A stretch of DNA of 64,000 bases, taken from Polaribacter sp. GTDB lineage: Bacteria > Bacteroidota > Bacteroidia > Flavobacteriales > Flavobacteriaceae. The stretch spans positions 1 through 64,000 of the forward strand of contig JABJPX010000070.1 in the NCBI GenBank assembly GCA_018663625.1, given 5' to 3'. Below the pieces are notes generated by a model that searched no databases, was not told the origin of the DNA, and worked only from the letters and a program-made list of their open reading frames with translations. The translations under genes were made by a program, and so were the position numbers. Below are positions 1-7,818 of the stretch, piece after piece (the stretch's first letter is position 1; the number at the start of each line of letters is the position of its first letter).

Positions 1-2
1 CG

Positions 3-110
3 GTAAACTATCAAGGGCTTGTACCCGTGCTTATTAATGCACTTAAAGAACAAGACGATAAGATTTCAAGATTAGAAAAATTAGTAGAAAAATTAATTTC
101 TGATAACTAA
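3..110 (+). CDS. C-terminal tail of a tail-fibre/S74 chaperone-domain protein (partial)
   Basis: The window opens inside a gene; only the last 35 residues are visible, in the frame starting at base 3 and ending at the TAA at 108-110. The text contains VNYQGLVPVLINALKEQ followed by a short coiled coil (KISRLEKLVEKLI). This is the usual C-terminal end of flavobacterial proteins carrying the intramolecular chaperone (peptidase S74) domain, which trimerises and then cleaves itself from fibre-like surface proteins. The T9SS-sorted gene starts 6 bp downstream, so the two are probably co-transcribed. The family call rests on this short tail only. Confidence 0.55.
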   Translation, partial: VNYQGLVPVLINALKEQDDKISRLEKLVEKLISDN

Positions 111-116
111 AATATC

Positions 117-1679
117 ATGAAAAAGTTAACACTATTACTATGTTTTGTTTCCTTTTTGACAAAAGCTCAAAACATTACAGTTGCTTCAGGCAAAAGTTTT
201 ACAATTGAAAAAACAGGATCTGTGACCATGAGTGGAAATTTCTCAAACTCTGGAACCTTTACATTAAACTCAGATTCTGATGAATTTTCATCCATCATAA
301 TTGGTGGGTCTGTAGATGAAGTCAATGGAAATATAACCTATAATCGTTATGTCAATTCTGTAGGTACTAATGAATGGGATTTAATAGGCTCTCCTGTAAG
401 CGGGCAATCTATTAACTCATTTGTTACTGCAAACGCTTCAACTTTAGCCACTAATGGTACTACCTACGCGATAGGGCCTTACAACAATGCAACCAATTCT
501 TGGACAAACTTAACTAGTGCTGATTTAGAAGGTGAAATTTTCTTTTCTATTGGCATGGGTTTCCAAATGGCTTCTGAAAGTGGTGGAACAGGGATTTTGA
601 AATTCACTGGAAATCCTGCTTCTACTACTCAAACACAAGCAATTATTAATAATGATGCTGCAAATTCAGGCACAGGAACAAGATGGAATTTAGTAGCTAA
701 TCCTTTCCCTTCATACATACACGCAAATGCCAGTGCAGATAGCTCACACAACTTTTTAACGGTTAATAGCGATAAGCTTGACGATTCATATGAAGCCATC
801 TATGGTTACGATGCAGATGGATCTGGATATACAGTTTATAATAACACTAGTGCTGCATTAAACCTTGCTCCGGGACAAGCATTTATGATAGCATCTGACA
901 ACACAAGCACTGATAATATATCTTTTACAACAGATATGAGAACAATGGCTGGTGGAGATGATTTAATTCTTGGAAGAACTATGCAAGACTCTTATGGACT
1001 AATTCTTAGTATTTACAAGGGAGATACTGAGATAGATCAAACGAAATTCTATTTTAAAGAAGGGCTTACTCTTGGTTTAGATCCCGGTTATGACGCTGGT
1101 CATTTTAACCAACTAGCAGCTTTAACATCTCGGTTAGTAGAAGAAGATGAAGGAGTCGGATTTGCTATAAATTCAATGGGACTAGAGAGTATTGATGATG
1201 TCGTAATTCCTCTTGAAGTTAATAGAGAGTCCGGAAACGGATTCAGAATAAGTATACACACCAATGATATTTATGAAGGTACAAATATTTATTTGGAGGA
1301 TAATGAGCAAGGAACAGTGACACTTTTAAATGAACAAGACTTTGAGTTAACACCTCAGGATAATTTAAGTGGAGCAGGTAGATTCTTTATTCACTTAACT
1401 AATACTTCTTTATCTATCGAAGATGATATAGAAACCCATCTTTTAAATGTATATAAGGCAGATATAAATAACTTTATTACTATAGAAGGCACAGCCAATC
1501 AGTCGAATCAGATAAACTTAAGAATCTATAACATTCTTGGCAAAGAAGTGGTATCTAAAACTTTAGAAAATAATATTAATACACAGACAATTTCAACACA
1601 GGGGTTGGCTACGGGCATATATGTTATTAAATTAAAATCAGGAAATACCGTATTGACTAAAAAACTTATCATAAATTAA
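117..1679 (+). CDS. T9SS type A sorting domain-containing surface/secreted protein
   Basis: A 520-residue protein with an N-terminal Sec signal peptide (MKKLTLLLCFVSFLTKAQ, cleaved after about residue 18). The middle is rich in Asn, Thr, Ser and Gly with no catalytic motif that I recognise; early repeats such as GNFSNSGTFTLNS look beta-helical. The last 80 or so residues match the type A sorting domain recognised by the type IX secretion system: LRIYNILGKEVV, then GLATGIYVIKLKSGN and a basic end TKKLIIN. The protein should pass the outer membrane by T9SS and be released or anchored on the surface. It sits directly between the S74-like tail and a small peptide gene. The function of the passenger region is unknown. 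Confidence 0.85.
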   Translation: MKKLTLLLCFVSFLTKAQNITVASGKSFTIEKTGSVTMSGNFSNSGTFTLNSDSDEFSSIIIGGSVDEVNGNITYNRYVNSVGTNEWDLIGSPVSGQSINSFVTANASTLATNGTTYAIGPYNNATNSWTNLTSADLEGEIFFSIGMGFQMASESGGTGILKFTGNPASTTQTQAIINNDAANSGTGTRWNLVANPFPSYIHANASADSSHNFLTVNSDKLDDSYEAIYGYDADGSGYTVYNNTSAALNLAPGQAFMIASDNTSTDNISFTTDMRTMAGGDDLILGRTMQDSYGLILSIYKGDTEIDQTKFYFKEGLTLGLDPGYDAGHFNQLAALTSRLVEEDEGVGFAINSMGLESIDDVVIPLEVNRESGNGFRISIHTNDIYEGTNIYLEDNEQGTVTLLNEQDFELTPQDNLSGAGRFFIHLTNTSLSIEDDIETHLLNVYKADINNFITIEGTANQSNQINLRIYNILGKEVVSKTLENNINTQTISTQGLATGIYVIKLKSGNTVLTKKLIIN

Positions 1680-1680
1680 T

Positions 1681-1911
1681 ATGAATAAAGATCCTAAAAA
1701 TAACGAAGAAACTGCTCCTTCCGGAATTACTAGAAAGGATGCTATAAAGAAAATGGGAAAGTATGCAGCGCTTAGCGCTATTAGTACTTTTATTATACTA
1801 GATCCAAAAAAGGCACAGGCTCAATCTGCTTCTCCTAACTCGGGAGGTGGCAGTGGCTCAGATTTGGGGAATGAAAATCCTCCAGACCCTAGCGGTTGGG
1901 GTGGTGGTTAA
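1681..1911 (+). CDS. Small Tat-signal-like peptide with Gly/Ser/Pro tail
   Basis: A 76-residue protein starting one base after the stop of the T9SS protein gene, so translation is probably coupled. Residues 1-17 are hydrophilic. Residues 18-48 read TRKDAIKKMGKYAALSAI, then a hydrophobic stretch and KKAQAQS. This resembles a twin-arginine signal (RK in place of RR) ending in an AQA signal-peptidase site. The mature part is only about 28 residues of Gly, Ser, Asn and Pro, ending GWGGG. Such a short mature chain is unlikely to be an enzyme. A damaged second copy of its N-terminus lies at 1930-2001. I do not know its function. Confidence 0.6.
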   Translation: MNKDPKNNEETAPSGITRKDAIKKMGKYAALSAISTFIILDPKKAQAQSASPNSGGGSGSDLGNENPPDPSGWGGG

Positions 1912-1929
1912 TAATTAAAAAATAAAAAT

Positions 1930-2001
1930 GTGAATAAACAATCTAAAAATAAAACAGAAAACGTTTCTCCCGAGAATACCAAACGAGGTAAGAAGACTTA
2001 A
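1930..2001 (+). pseudogene. Remnant of a second copy of the small Tat-like peptide gene
   Basis: Read from a GTG at 1930, 23 codons give VNKQSKNKTENVSPENTKRG and then a stop. This parallels the N-terminus of the preceding peptide (MNKDPKNNEETAPSGITRKD). An ATG lies two bases upstream but is followed at once by TGA, so the original ATG may have been lost by a one-base insertion. The similarity ends where the DUF2779 reading frame begins (about 1985), so this looks like the broken end of a duplicated gene joined to unrelated sequence. It is probably not functional. Confidence 0.45.
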
Positions 2002-2782
2002 GAATGTCATTGAAAGTCCTGAAACCCCTCAAATTGATATTGGACCTCATTGTTCCGATCCATATGACTGTGACTTCAAAGGAACGTGTTGGAAACATAT
2101 ACCTCAGTACTCGGTTTTTAATATCTCGAGACTTAACAAAGACAAGAAATTTGATTTATATAATCAGGGGGTGGTAACTTTAGATCAGATTGATCTTGGT
2201 CAAACAGATCTGAATCCGAATCAGGTTCTTCAGGTTCAATCAGAAGTTAATGGAACAACTCATATTGATATTGAAGAGATTAGAAACTTCACTAATGGAT
2301 TGAACTATCCTTTATATTTTTTGGATTTTGAGACTATCGGTCCTGCGGTGCCAAAATATGACGGAAGTAGACCATACCAGCAACTGGTATTTCAATATTC
2401 ACTTCATATTCAAAAGATATCAAATTCTGAGATTATACACAGAGAATACCTCGCAGATCCATCTCAAGATCCAAGACCTAATTTTATAGAACAACTGATT
2501 CAGGATTGTGGTACCAGTGGAGACATTATTGTTTATAATATTGGATTTGAGAGAGGTAAATTAAATGATTTAATAGAAGTATTCCCTGAGTATTCAAAGG
2601 AGTTGAGAGGGATCATAAATCGTTTAAAGGACCTTATGATACCGTTTCAACAGAAATGGTATTATACCCCCGAAATGAGAGGGAGTTACTCAATTAAGTA
2701 CGTTCTACCCGCATTAGTTCCTGAACTCTCATATGATGGTCTTCCTATAAAAGAAGGTGCTACTGCATCCAATACTTTTTAA
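1985..2782 (+). pseudogene. 5'- and probably 3'-truncated DUF2779 domain protein
   Basis: The frame is open from 1934 to a TAA at 2780-2782. Recognisable protein starts near 1985 and continues without an ATG (the first possible start is GTG at 2171). It contains IGPHCSDPYDCDFKGTCW, a Cys cluster, and then YFLDFETIGPAVPKYDGSRP, IVYNIGFERG and YSIKYVLPALVPELSYDGLP. These match the C-terminal half of DUF2779 proteins, where DFET and the following acidic residues suggest a DEDD-type exonuclease fold. Intact family members are several hundred residues longer at the N-terminus, and the C-terminus stops abruptly at ASNTF. The 5' junction is with the small-peptide remnant and the 3' end abuts a 37-bp direct repeat. 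It is most likely non-functional. Confidence 0.65.
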
Positions 2783-2788
2783 GTTCTA

Positions 2789-2825
2789 CAAGGTTTATTT
2801 GAATATAATTTAGAAAGAGGAAGGT
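2789..2825 (+). repeat. 37-bp direct repeat, copy 1
   Basis: A 37-bp sequence beginning CAAGGTTTATTTG and ending AGAGGAAGGT is repeated without mismatch at 4040-4076. In the frame shared with the DUF2779 remnant it encodes QGLFEYNLERGR in both copies, and the residues just before (VLQ and ILQ) are also alike. It starts 6 bp after the DUF2779 stop codon. The two copies bracket the IS6-type ends and the esterase gene. Confidence 0.85.
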
Positions 2826-2999
2826 GTTTTTAGTTCAAACACAAAACCCGCATTTGATGGTAATTCATAGGATTTTGTAGCACAAAAATCTAACACAGAC
2901 TCGATGTCTATTTTTGTGAATTTCAATCCAACTTATTATCATTTATATCATTAGCTTCGTAAATCAAGATTCAAATCAAACTTTTATAATTATATTTGG

Positions 3000-3017
3000 T
3001 AGATGCGACAGAACCTT
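3000..3017 (+). repeat. Inverted repeat, left (IS6-type terminal sequence, interior to the left)
   Basis: TAGATGCGACAGAACCTT at 3000-3017 is the exact reverse complement of 3940-3957. Written outside-in, the end reads GGTTCTGTCGCATCTA, which resembles IS6-family terminal repeats (GGTTCTGTTGCA-type). Its outer GG end (3015) faces the esterase gene, so the element it belonged to lay to the left. Nothing recognisable as transposase remains between 2826 and 3000; the only coding-like stretch there is an unassigned fragment ending at about 2954. Confidence 0.75.
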
Positions 3018-3035
3018 AATATATCTTTTAAGTCC

Positions 3036-3941
3036 ATGATGATTTTAAGAATACTATTAGTGGTTATACTAATGACTGGATGTAATAAAAAAGATCCGGC
3101 GGAAAACAATAACCCTTTAAACGGTACTTTCACCAGGAGTATTGATGTTAATGGTCAAGTTCGTGAATATTTGATTCACATACCAAATGCATACGATGGA
3201 ACTCAATCAGTACCTATTATGTTAAACTTTCATGGTTGGAATATGTCCGCTAATGATCAAATGAATGTGAGTGATATGCGTGCTTTATCAGAATCTGAAC
3301 AATTTATCCTTGTTTATCCGCAAGGATCTCTGTTCTTTGGTTCAACTCATTGGAATGTTGGTTCTTGGACAACGGGAAGTAGCTCTAATGATATAGGATT
3401 TATTGGCGATTTAATAATTGAAATCACTGATAATTATAATATTGACGAAAATCGAATTTATGCATGTGGTTATTCAAATGGAGGGTTTTTTAGTCAAGAA
3501 TTAGCCTGTCAATTAAGTGATAAAATCGCTGCTATTGGAGCCGTTGCGTCAAATATGAGTGAAAGAACAAGGAATACATGTAACCCAACTCACCCTACTC
3601 CAATTATTACAATTAATGGTACCAATGATACTGTGGTTCAATACGATGGATCTGAACCAGAAGCGACAATATCGCACAGCGAAACGATAAGCTATTGGAT
3701 AGACTTCAATAATACTGACACCTCAGCGGTTATAACCAATTTGCCAAATAGCAACGCTACAGACGGAAGTTCCGTAAATTTATTTCAATATTTCAATGGA
3801 GATAATAATGTTGAAATCGAACATTATAAAGTTATAAACGGAGGTCATGGTTGGCCAGGAGTGCTTGGGAATATGGATATTAACGCAAACTTTATTATTT
3901 GGAATTTTGTATCTCAATTTGATCTTAATGGCAAAATATAA
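3036..3941 (+). CDS. PHB depolymerase/feruloyl-esterase-like (LpqC-type) alpha/beta hydrolase lipoprotein
   Basis: The reading frame opens at an ATG at 3003, but that codon lies inside the inverted repeat. The start at 3036 gives a clean lipoprotein signal, MMILRILLVVILMTGC, with Cys16 as lipidation site. The roughly 285-residue mature enzyme has an FHGW oxyanion element, the nucleophile elbow GYSNGG, GTNDTVV carrying the probable catalytic Asp, and INGGHGWPG carrying the His. This is the usual arrangement of secreted polyester or carbohydrate esterases of this group. It should sit in the periplasm or on a membrane and hydrolyse an ester whose identity is unknown. The gene fills the 926-bp space between two IS6-type ends exactly; the stop codon overlaps the right repeat. 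It was probably acquired by transfer. Confidence 0.8.
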   Translation: MMILRILLVVILMTGCNKKDPAENNNPLNGTFTRSIDVNGQVREYLIHIPNAYDGTQSVPIMLNFHGWNMSANDQMNVSDMRALSESEQFILVYPQGSLFFGSTHWNVGSWTTGSSSNDIGFIGDLIIEITDNYNIDENRIYACGYSNGGFFSQELACQLSDKIAAIGAVASNMSERTRNTCNPTHPTPIITINGTNDTVVQYDGSEPEATISHSETISYWIDFNNTDTSAVITNLPNSNATDGSSVNLFQYFNGDNNVEIEHYKVINGGHGWPGVLGNMDINANFIIWNFVSQFDLNGKI

Positions 3942-3957
3942 GGTTCTGTCGCATCTA
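3940..3957 (+). repeat. Inverted repeat, right (IS6-type terminal sequence, interior to the right)
   Basis: AAGGTTCTGTCGCATCTA is the exact reverse complement of 3000-3017. The GG at 3942 is the probable first base of the element, whose interior runs to the right and still encodes the start of an IS6-type transposase. The first two bases belong to the TAA stop codon of the esterase gene. Confidence 0.75.
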
Positions 3958-4076
3958 AATTATCAAAAAAACTTAAATTTTATATCTTTACTATAAAAAG
4001 ACGTTCAAAGGTTACTGCTACCCCAAATCAATTATTTTGCAAGGTTTATTTGAATATAATTTAGAAAGAGGAAGGT
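3942..4076 (+). mobile_element. Remnant of an IS6-family insertion sequence (5' end only)
   Basis: From the terminal GG at 3942 the sequence runs through an AT-rich leader into an open frame without ATG that reads KKTFKGYCYPKSIILQ (about 3995-4042). This matches the N-terminus of IS6-family transposases of Bacteroidota (FKG..xPKSIIL..V). After LQ the protein departs from the family and becomes the 37-bp repeat (GLFEYNLERGR). The DDE catalytic domain is absent, so the element is dead. The family call rests on 16 residues plus the terminal repeat. Confidence 0.6.
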
Positions 4077-4159
4077 ATTTTTTTTGGAGGCAGGGAGTCA
4101 ATTTTTATTTAATTTTTTTTAATTCATTTAAAAAAACTTCCTGAAAATGAAAAAGAAAC

Positions 4160-4167
4160 TATCTTTG
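4160..4167 (+). promoter_or_regulatory. Bacteroidota -7 element for era
   Basis: TATCTTTG matches the TAnnTTTG element of the Bacteroidota primary sigma factor. It ends one base before the first of two consecutive ATGs (4169 and 4172). Initiation a few bases downstream would leave no leader, so era may be translated from a leaderless message starting at the second ATG. No good -33 TTG is visible. Confidence 0.45.
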
Positions 4168-4171
4168 CATG

Positions 4172-5056
4172 ATGGTACACAAATCAGGTTTTGTAAATAT
4201 TATTGGGAATCCAAATGTGGGTAAATCAACCCTAATGAATGCCTTAGTCGGTGAGAAATTATCGATCATCACCCCCAAAGCACAAACCACAAGACACCGT
4301 ATTTTAGGAATTGTCAATCATGACGATTACCAAATTGTTCTTTCAGACACCCCAGGAATCCTAAAACCAGCCTACGAATTGCAATCTTCGATGATGGATT
4401 TCGTAAAATCGGCACTCGATGATGCAGATATTCTCATCTATATGGTCGAAGTTGGCGAGAAAGAACTTAAAAATGAAGGCTTTTTTAACAAAATCATCAA
4501 TAGTAGCATTCCTGTCATCTTATTACTGAATAAAATAGACACCTCTACTCAAGAAGAAGTCGAGGAAAAAGTGGAGTATTGGAAAGCAAAAGTACCCAAT
4601 GCCTTGGTTTTTGTGATTTCTGCATTGGAACGTTTTAATGTAGACAGTCTGTTCGAGAAAATCATCGAATTACTTCCAGAAGGACCTGCCTATTATCCGA
4701 AAGATCAATTAACAGATAAGCCAGAACGCTTTTTTGTGAACGAAAAAATACGTGAAAAAATATTAATTCACTACAAAAAAGAAATTCCTTATTCCGTAGA
4801 AGTAGAAACCGAAGAATTTACTGAAGAAGAGCACATTGTTCGAATTCGTTCTGTAATTATGGTAGAACGCGATACGCAAAAAGGAATCATTATTGGACAT
4901 AAAGGGAGTGCCATTAAAAGAGTAGGTGCAGAAGCTAGAAAAGATTTGGAAAAATTCTTTGAGAAAAAAGTATACATCGAACTCTATGTAAAAGTGAATA
5001 AAAACTGGAGAAGCGACAATACACAGCTTAAAAGATTTGGGTACAACCAAAAATAA
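4172..5056 (+). CDS. era: GTPase Era
   Basis: Era is a GTPase that binds the 3' end of 16S rRNA and checks 30S subunit maturation. The 294-residue protein shows G1 GNPNVGKST (residues 11-19), G3 DTPG, G4 NKID and a C-terminal KH domain with the GXXG-type loop IIGHKGSAIKRVG. The length is normal for the family. Start choice: two ATGs stand together at 4169 and 4172; the second is preferred because of the position of the promoter and because MVHKSGFVNIIG is the common N-terminus. der follows after about 110 bp with its own promoter. Confidence 0.95.
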   Translation: MVHKSGFVNIIGNPNVGKSTLMNALVGEKLSIITPKAQTTRHRILGIVNHDDYQIVLSDTPGILKPAYELQSSMMDFVKSALDDADILIYMVEVGEKELKNEGFFNKIINSSIPVILLLNKIDTSTQEEVEEKVEYWKAKVPNALVFVISALERFNVDSLFEKIIELLPEGPAYYPKDQLTDKPERFFVNEKIREKILIHYKKEIPYSVEVETEEFTEEEHIVRIRSVIMVERDTQKGIIIGHKGSAIKRVGAEARKDLEKFFEKKVYIELYVKVNKNWRSDNTQLKRFGYNQK

Positions 5057-5119
5057 CAAGCCGCTTTTACCCCCTTTTCACCCACCAAAAAAGCCCTAAA
5101 TAACTAATTGGATTTACAA

Positions 5120-5148
5120 TTGGTTCTCATTGGGATATTGTATCTTTG
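5120..5148 (+). promoter_or_regulatory. Bacteroidota promoter upstream of der
   Basis: TTG at 5120-5122, an 18-bp spacer and TATCTTTG at 5141-5148 fit the -33/-7 consensus of the Bacteroidota housekeeping sigma factor. The ATG of der is at 5167, giving a leader of roughly 15 nt. This is the best-formed promoter in the window. Confidence 0.65.
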
Positions 5149-5166
5149 CAAAAATTTTCAACCAAG

Positions 5167-6480
5167 ATGAATAATAGTATCATAGCAATTGTAGGAAGAC
5201 CTAATGTGGGAAAATCTACTTTATTTAATCGTTTAACACAAAGAAGAGACGCAATTGTAGATTCCGTTAGTGGTGTTACACGTGACAGACATTATGGAAA
5301 ATCTGATTGGAATGGAAAAGAATTTTCTGTAATAGATACTGGTGGATACATCATTGGTTCCGATGATATTTTTGAAGCAGAAATTAGAAAACAAGTAAAC
5401 TTAGCCATCGAAGAAGCAGATATTATTGTGCTTGTTGTAGATGTTGAAGAAGGAATTACCCCGATGGATGCAGAGGTTGCCAAATTACTTCGAAAAGTAA
5501 AAAAACCAATTTTTACTGCCGTCAACAAAGTAGACAATGCCATGCGAGATGCAGATGCTGTTGAGTTTTACAACTTAGGTTTGGGAGACTATCACACCAT
5601 TTCATCGATCAACGGAAGTGGAACCGGAGAGCTGTTAGATGCCATTGTTGAGAAAATTCCTGAACCAGAAGAAATCGATACGGAGCAAGAAGAATTGCCA
5701 AGATTTGCAGTTGTAGGAAGACCCAACGCAGGAAAATCATCCTTTATAAACGCTTTAATTGGCATAGAAAGAAATATTGTTACCGACATCGCAGGAACAA
5801 CCAGAGATGCTATTGACACCAAGTACAATCGATTTGGTTTTGATTTTAACTTGGTAGATACTGCAGGAATTCGAAAAAAATCGAGAGTTAAAGAAGATTT
5901 AGAATTCTACTCGGTAATGCGTGCCGTAAGAACCATTGAACACTCAGATGTGGTTATTTTATTGATAGATGCCACGCGTGGTTTTGAAAGTCAAGATCAA
6001 AATATTTTTTGGTTGGCAGAAAAAAACCGAAAAGGAGTGATTATTTTGGTCAACAAATGGGATTTAATGGACAAAGAGACCAATACCCTTAGAGATTACG
6101 AAGCAAACATTAGAGAGCAAACAGCACCCTTTTCGGATGTGCCTATTGTATTTATCTCTGCCCTCACAAAACAACGTCTTTTTAAAGCCATAGAAACGGC
6201 TGTTGAAGTTTTTCAAAAAAGAAAAACAAAAATACAGACCAGTAAGTTTAACGACACCATGTTGGAAATCGTTAAAAACTTTCCACCACCCGCAATCAAA
6301 GGAAAGTATGTGAAAATTAAGTATTGTATGCAATTGCCAACACAAACCCCTCAGTTTGTCTTTTTCTGTAATTTACCGCAATATGTAAGAGATCCATACA
6401 GACGATTTGTAGAAAACAAACTGCGTGAAATCTATGATTTCTCAGGAGTACCCATCACCATTTATTTCAGACAGAAATAG
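5167..6480 (+). CDS. der: Ribosome biogenesis GTPase Der (EngA)
   Basis: Der is a tandem-domain GTPase needed for 50S subunit assembly. The first G domain has GRPNVGKST (about residues 10-18), DTGG and NKVD. The second has [13 protein letters not shown] and NKWD. A C-terminal KH-like domain ends in FRQK. The 437-residue length is typical. The frame is open from a TTG at 5146, but the ATG at 5167 ([13 protein letters not shown]) fits the family and lies downstream of the promoter. It is convergent with the DUF2490 gene. Confidence 0.95.
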   Translation: MNNSIIAIVGRPNVGKSTLFNRLTQRRDAIVDSVSGVTRDRHYGKSDWNGKEFSVIDTGGYIIGSDDIFEAEIRKQVNLAIEEADIIVLVVDVEEGITPMDAEVAKLLRKVKKPIFTAVNKVDNAMRDADAVEFYNLGLGDYHTISSINGSGTGELLDAIVEKIPEPEEIDTEQEELPRFAVVGRPNAGKSSFINALIGIERNIVTDIAGTTRDAIDTKYNRFGFDFNLVDTAGIRKKSRVKEDLEFYSVMRAVRTIEHSDVVILLIDATRGFESQDQNIFWLAEKNRKGVIILVNKWDLMDKETNTLRDYEANIREQTAPFSDVPIVFISALTKQRLFKAIETAVEVFQKRKTKIQTSKFNDTMLEIVKNFPPPAIKGKYVKIKYCMQLPTQTPQFVFFCNLPQYVRDPYRRFVENKLREIYDFSGVPITIYFRQK

Positions 6481-6490
6481 GTGTAACTAT

Positions 6491-7210
6491 TTAATTTATT
6501 GAGTACACATAATTCAACCCAAGGATATTCACATTTTTGGGTTGTTTTTCGATGATGTTATTTTCGCGTCGATAAAACAGGCGAAACTTTCCAACCTCAT
6601 CCCATTTATAGCTTAAACCATAGGTTAGCCTGTACTTACTCGTTTTGTATTTACTTATATTGAAAGAATCGTTATTGTTAAACTTGTTGAAGATTTCTAA
6701 TGAAAAAGACGGTGTAAAAAGCGATTTTTTAAAATCATATTTTAAACCCGATTTTACCCGTACCCCTTGTGAGGTCAAATCTCCGCCCGCTTCATCTACT
6801 CCTAACTGATTTTTATTTTGATAGCGGATGCGATGCGATGCTGTAAATCTATTGATGTCATATTTATAAGAAAGATCAACATTGTACCGAAAATGATCTT
6901 CGAAACCTTGTTTTGCTCCTTGATTGTCATTCTTTGTAATGTGGCGAAAACCAACACCAATTTCAAAATCTTTAAACAATTCGTACTCCAAAGACAATTC
7001 TGTAAAATAGGCATCGGTTGTTTGAGCGTTTTCCTTCAATCGTAAATGCTCACTCAGCGAGATTTTAAACTTTTTACTCACAGAATAATCAATTCCTACG
7101 GCAGTCCACAACTCAAAATCTTTGGTTGCAGCTTCTTGAGAATACAAGCTGCTTGACCCTAAAATTAAGCAGAGTAAGAAAGATGAAATTTGATATTTAT
7201 AATCGTTCAT
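6491..7210 (-). CDS. DUF2490 family outer-membrane beta-barrel protein
   Basis: A 239-residue protein with a signal peptide (about residues 1-24, ending SLYSQ). The rest is alternating amphipathic strands rich in Tyr, Phe and Lys (DLSYKYDINRFTASHRIRYQN, trimmed here to its core pattern), ending in a terminal aromatic strand NYVYSIN. This fits the DUF2490 family of small outer-membrane barrels. It is the last gene of a three-gene reverse-strand unit, 3 bp after the DUF4956 gene, which suggests an envelope role linked to the polyphosphate polymerase homologue. The substrate is unknown. Confidence 0.75.
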   Translation of the reverse strand: MNDYKYQISSFLLCLILGSSSLYSQEAATKDFELWTAVGIDYSVSKKFKISLSEHLRLKENAQTTDAYFTELSLEYELFKDFEIGVGFRHITKNDNQGAKQGFEDHFRYNVDLSYKYDINRFTASHRIRYQNKNQLGVDEAGGDLTSQGVRVKSGLKYDFKKSLFTPSFSLEIFNKFNNNDSFNISKYKTSKYRLTYGLSYKWDEVGKFRLFYRRENNIIEKQPKNVNILGLNYVYSIN

Positions 7211-7213
7211 TTT

Positions 7214-7816
7214 TTAGTTTTTAATGTTATAATACATGATAACAATTGCTGTATCTTTTAGAAAGTCGATACTTTCAACAGTTACTTTGTTGACTGTTAT
7301 TCCCGTTCTTAATTCGATATCCGACTTCAATAATTCGTAATTTTCGGGTTTGATATTTTCAATATTTTCATAGACAATCTCCTTGGTCACTTCGTAATTT
7401 AAATTCCATCCTCGCTCGATAATACCTATTGTAAATACAATGGCTGAATTCGCGAAAATAACTTCTGCATAACTCATCTTTTTATTCACAAAAGCATTCA
7501 TCAAAGAAACGCCGATGACAATAAATAGATAGGTCATTTCTTTAATCGGAATGGACTCTGTTCGATATCTAATAATTCCAAAGATGGCAAAAAGACCTAT
7601 GGCAAGACCGATATCTAGCTTGTATTTTTTGAGCGTAAAGCAAAGAAAAAACACAACAAGACCGATTAAATAATAGGTAAATAAATAATGCTTTTTGCGG
7701 GTACTCCCATAATAAAACCAGCGAATGATAATGGTCAGAAAAAAGAGGTTGATAAAAAAGAGGAAGGCCATTTTATAAAAGTCCTCGTCAAATAGGGGTA
7801 TGTTCATGTAATCCAT
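7214..7816 (-). CDS. DUF4956 family integral membrane protein
   Basis: A 200-residue protein with about four hydrophobic segments between residues 15 and 125, including the conserved stretch GLFAIFGIIRYRTESIPIKE, which marks the DUF4956 family. A soluble C-terminal domain of about 75 residues follows (ELRTGITVNKVTVESIDF), fold unknown. DUF4956 genes regularly neighbour VTC-type polyphosphate polymerases, as here, where the polymerase gene ends 2 bp upstream. A membrane partner or channel for polyphosphate metabolism is an inference from context only. Confidence 0.8.
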   Translation of the reverse strand: MDYMNIPLFDEDFYKMAFLFFINLFFLTIIIRWFYYGSTRKKHYLFTYYLIGLVVFFLCFTLKKYKLDIGLAIGLFAIFGIIRYRTESIPIKEMTYLFIVIGVSLMNAFVNKKMSYAEVIFANSAIVFTIGIIERGWNLNYEVTKEIVYENIENIKPENYELLKSDIELRTGITVNKVTVESIDFLKDTAIVIMYYNIKN

Positions 7817-7818
7817 AA

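Noticed and set aside
1-1911. A prophage, suggested by the tail-fibre-like end
   Set aside because: No capsid, terminase, integrase or lysis genes are seen; S74 domains also occur in bacterial surface proteins next to T9SS cargo.
3003-3035. Longer start for the esterase at ATG 3003
   Set aside because: This ATG lies inside the inverted repeat, and the start at 3036 gives a proper lipoprotein signal peptide.
5292-5828. Ser/Ile-rich reverse-strand ORFs opposite der
   Set aside because: They are antisense shadows of a strongly conserved GTPase gene. The same applies to other antisense ORFs across the window, such as 21423-21804 in alaS and 45806-46083 in pruA.
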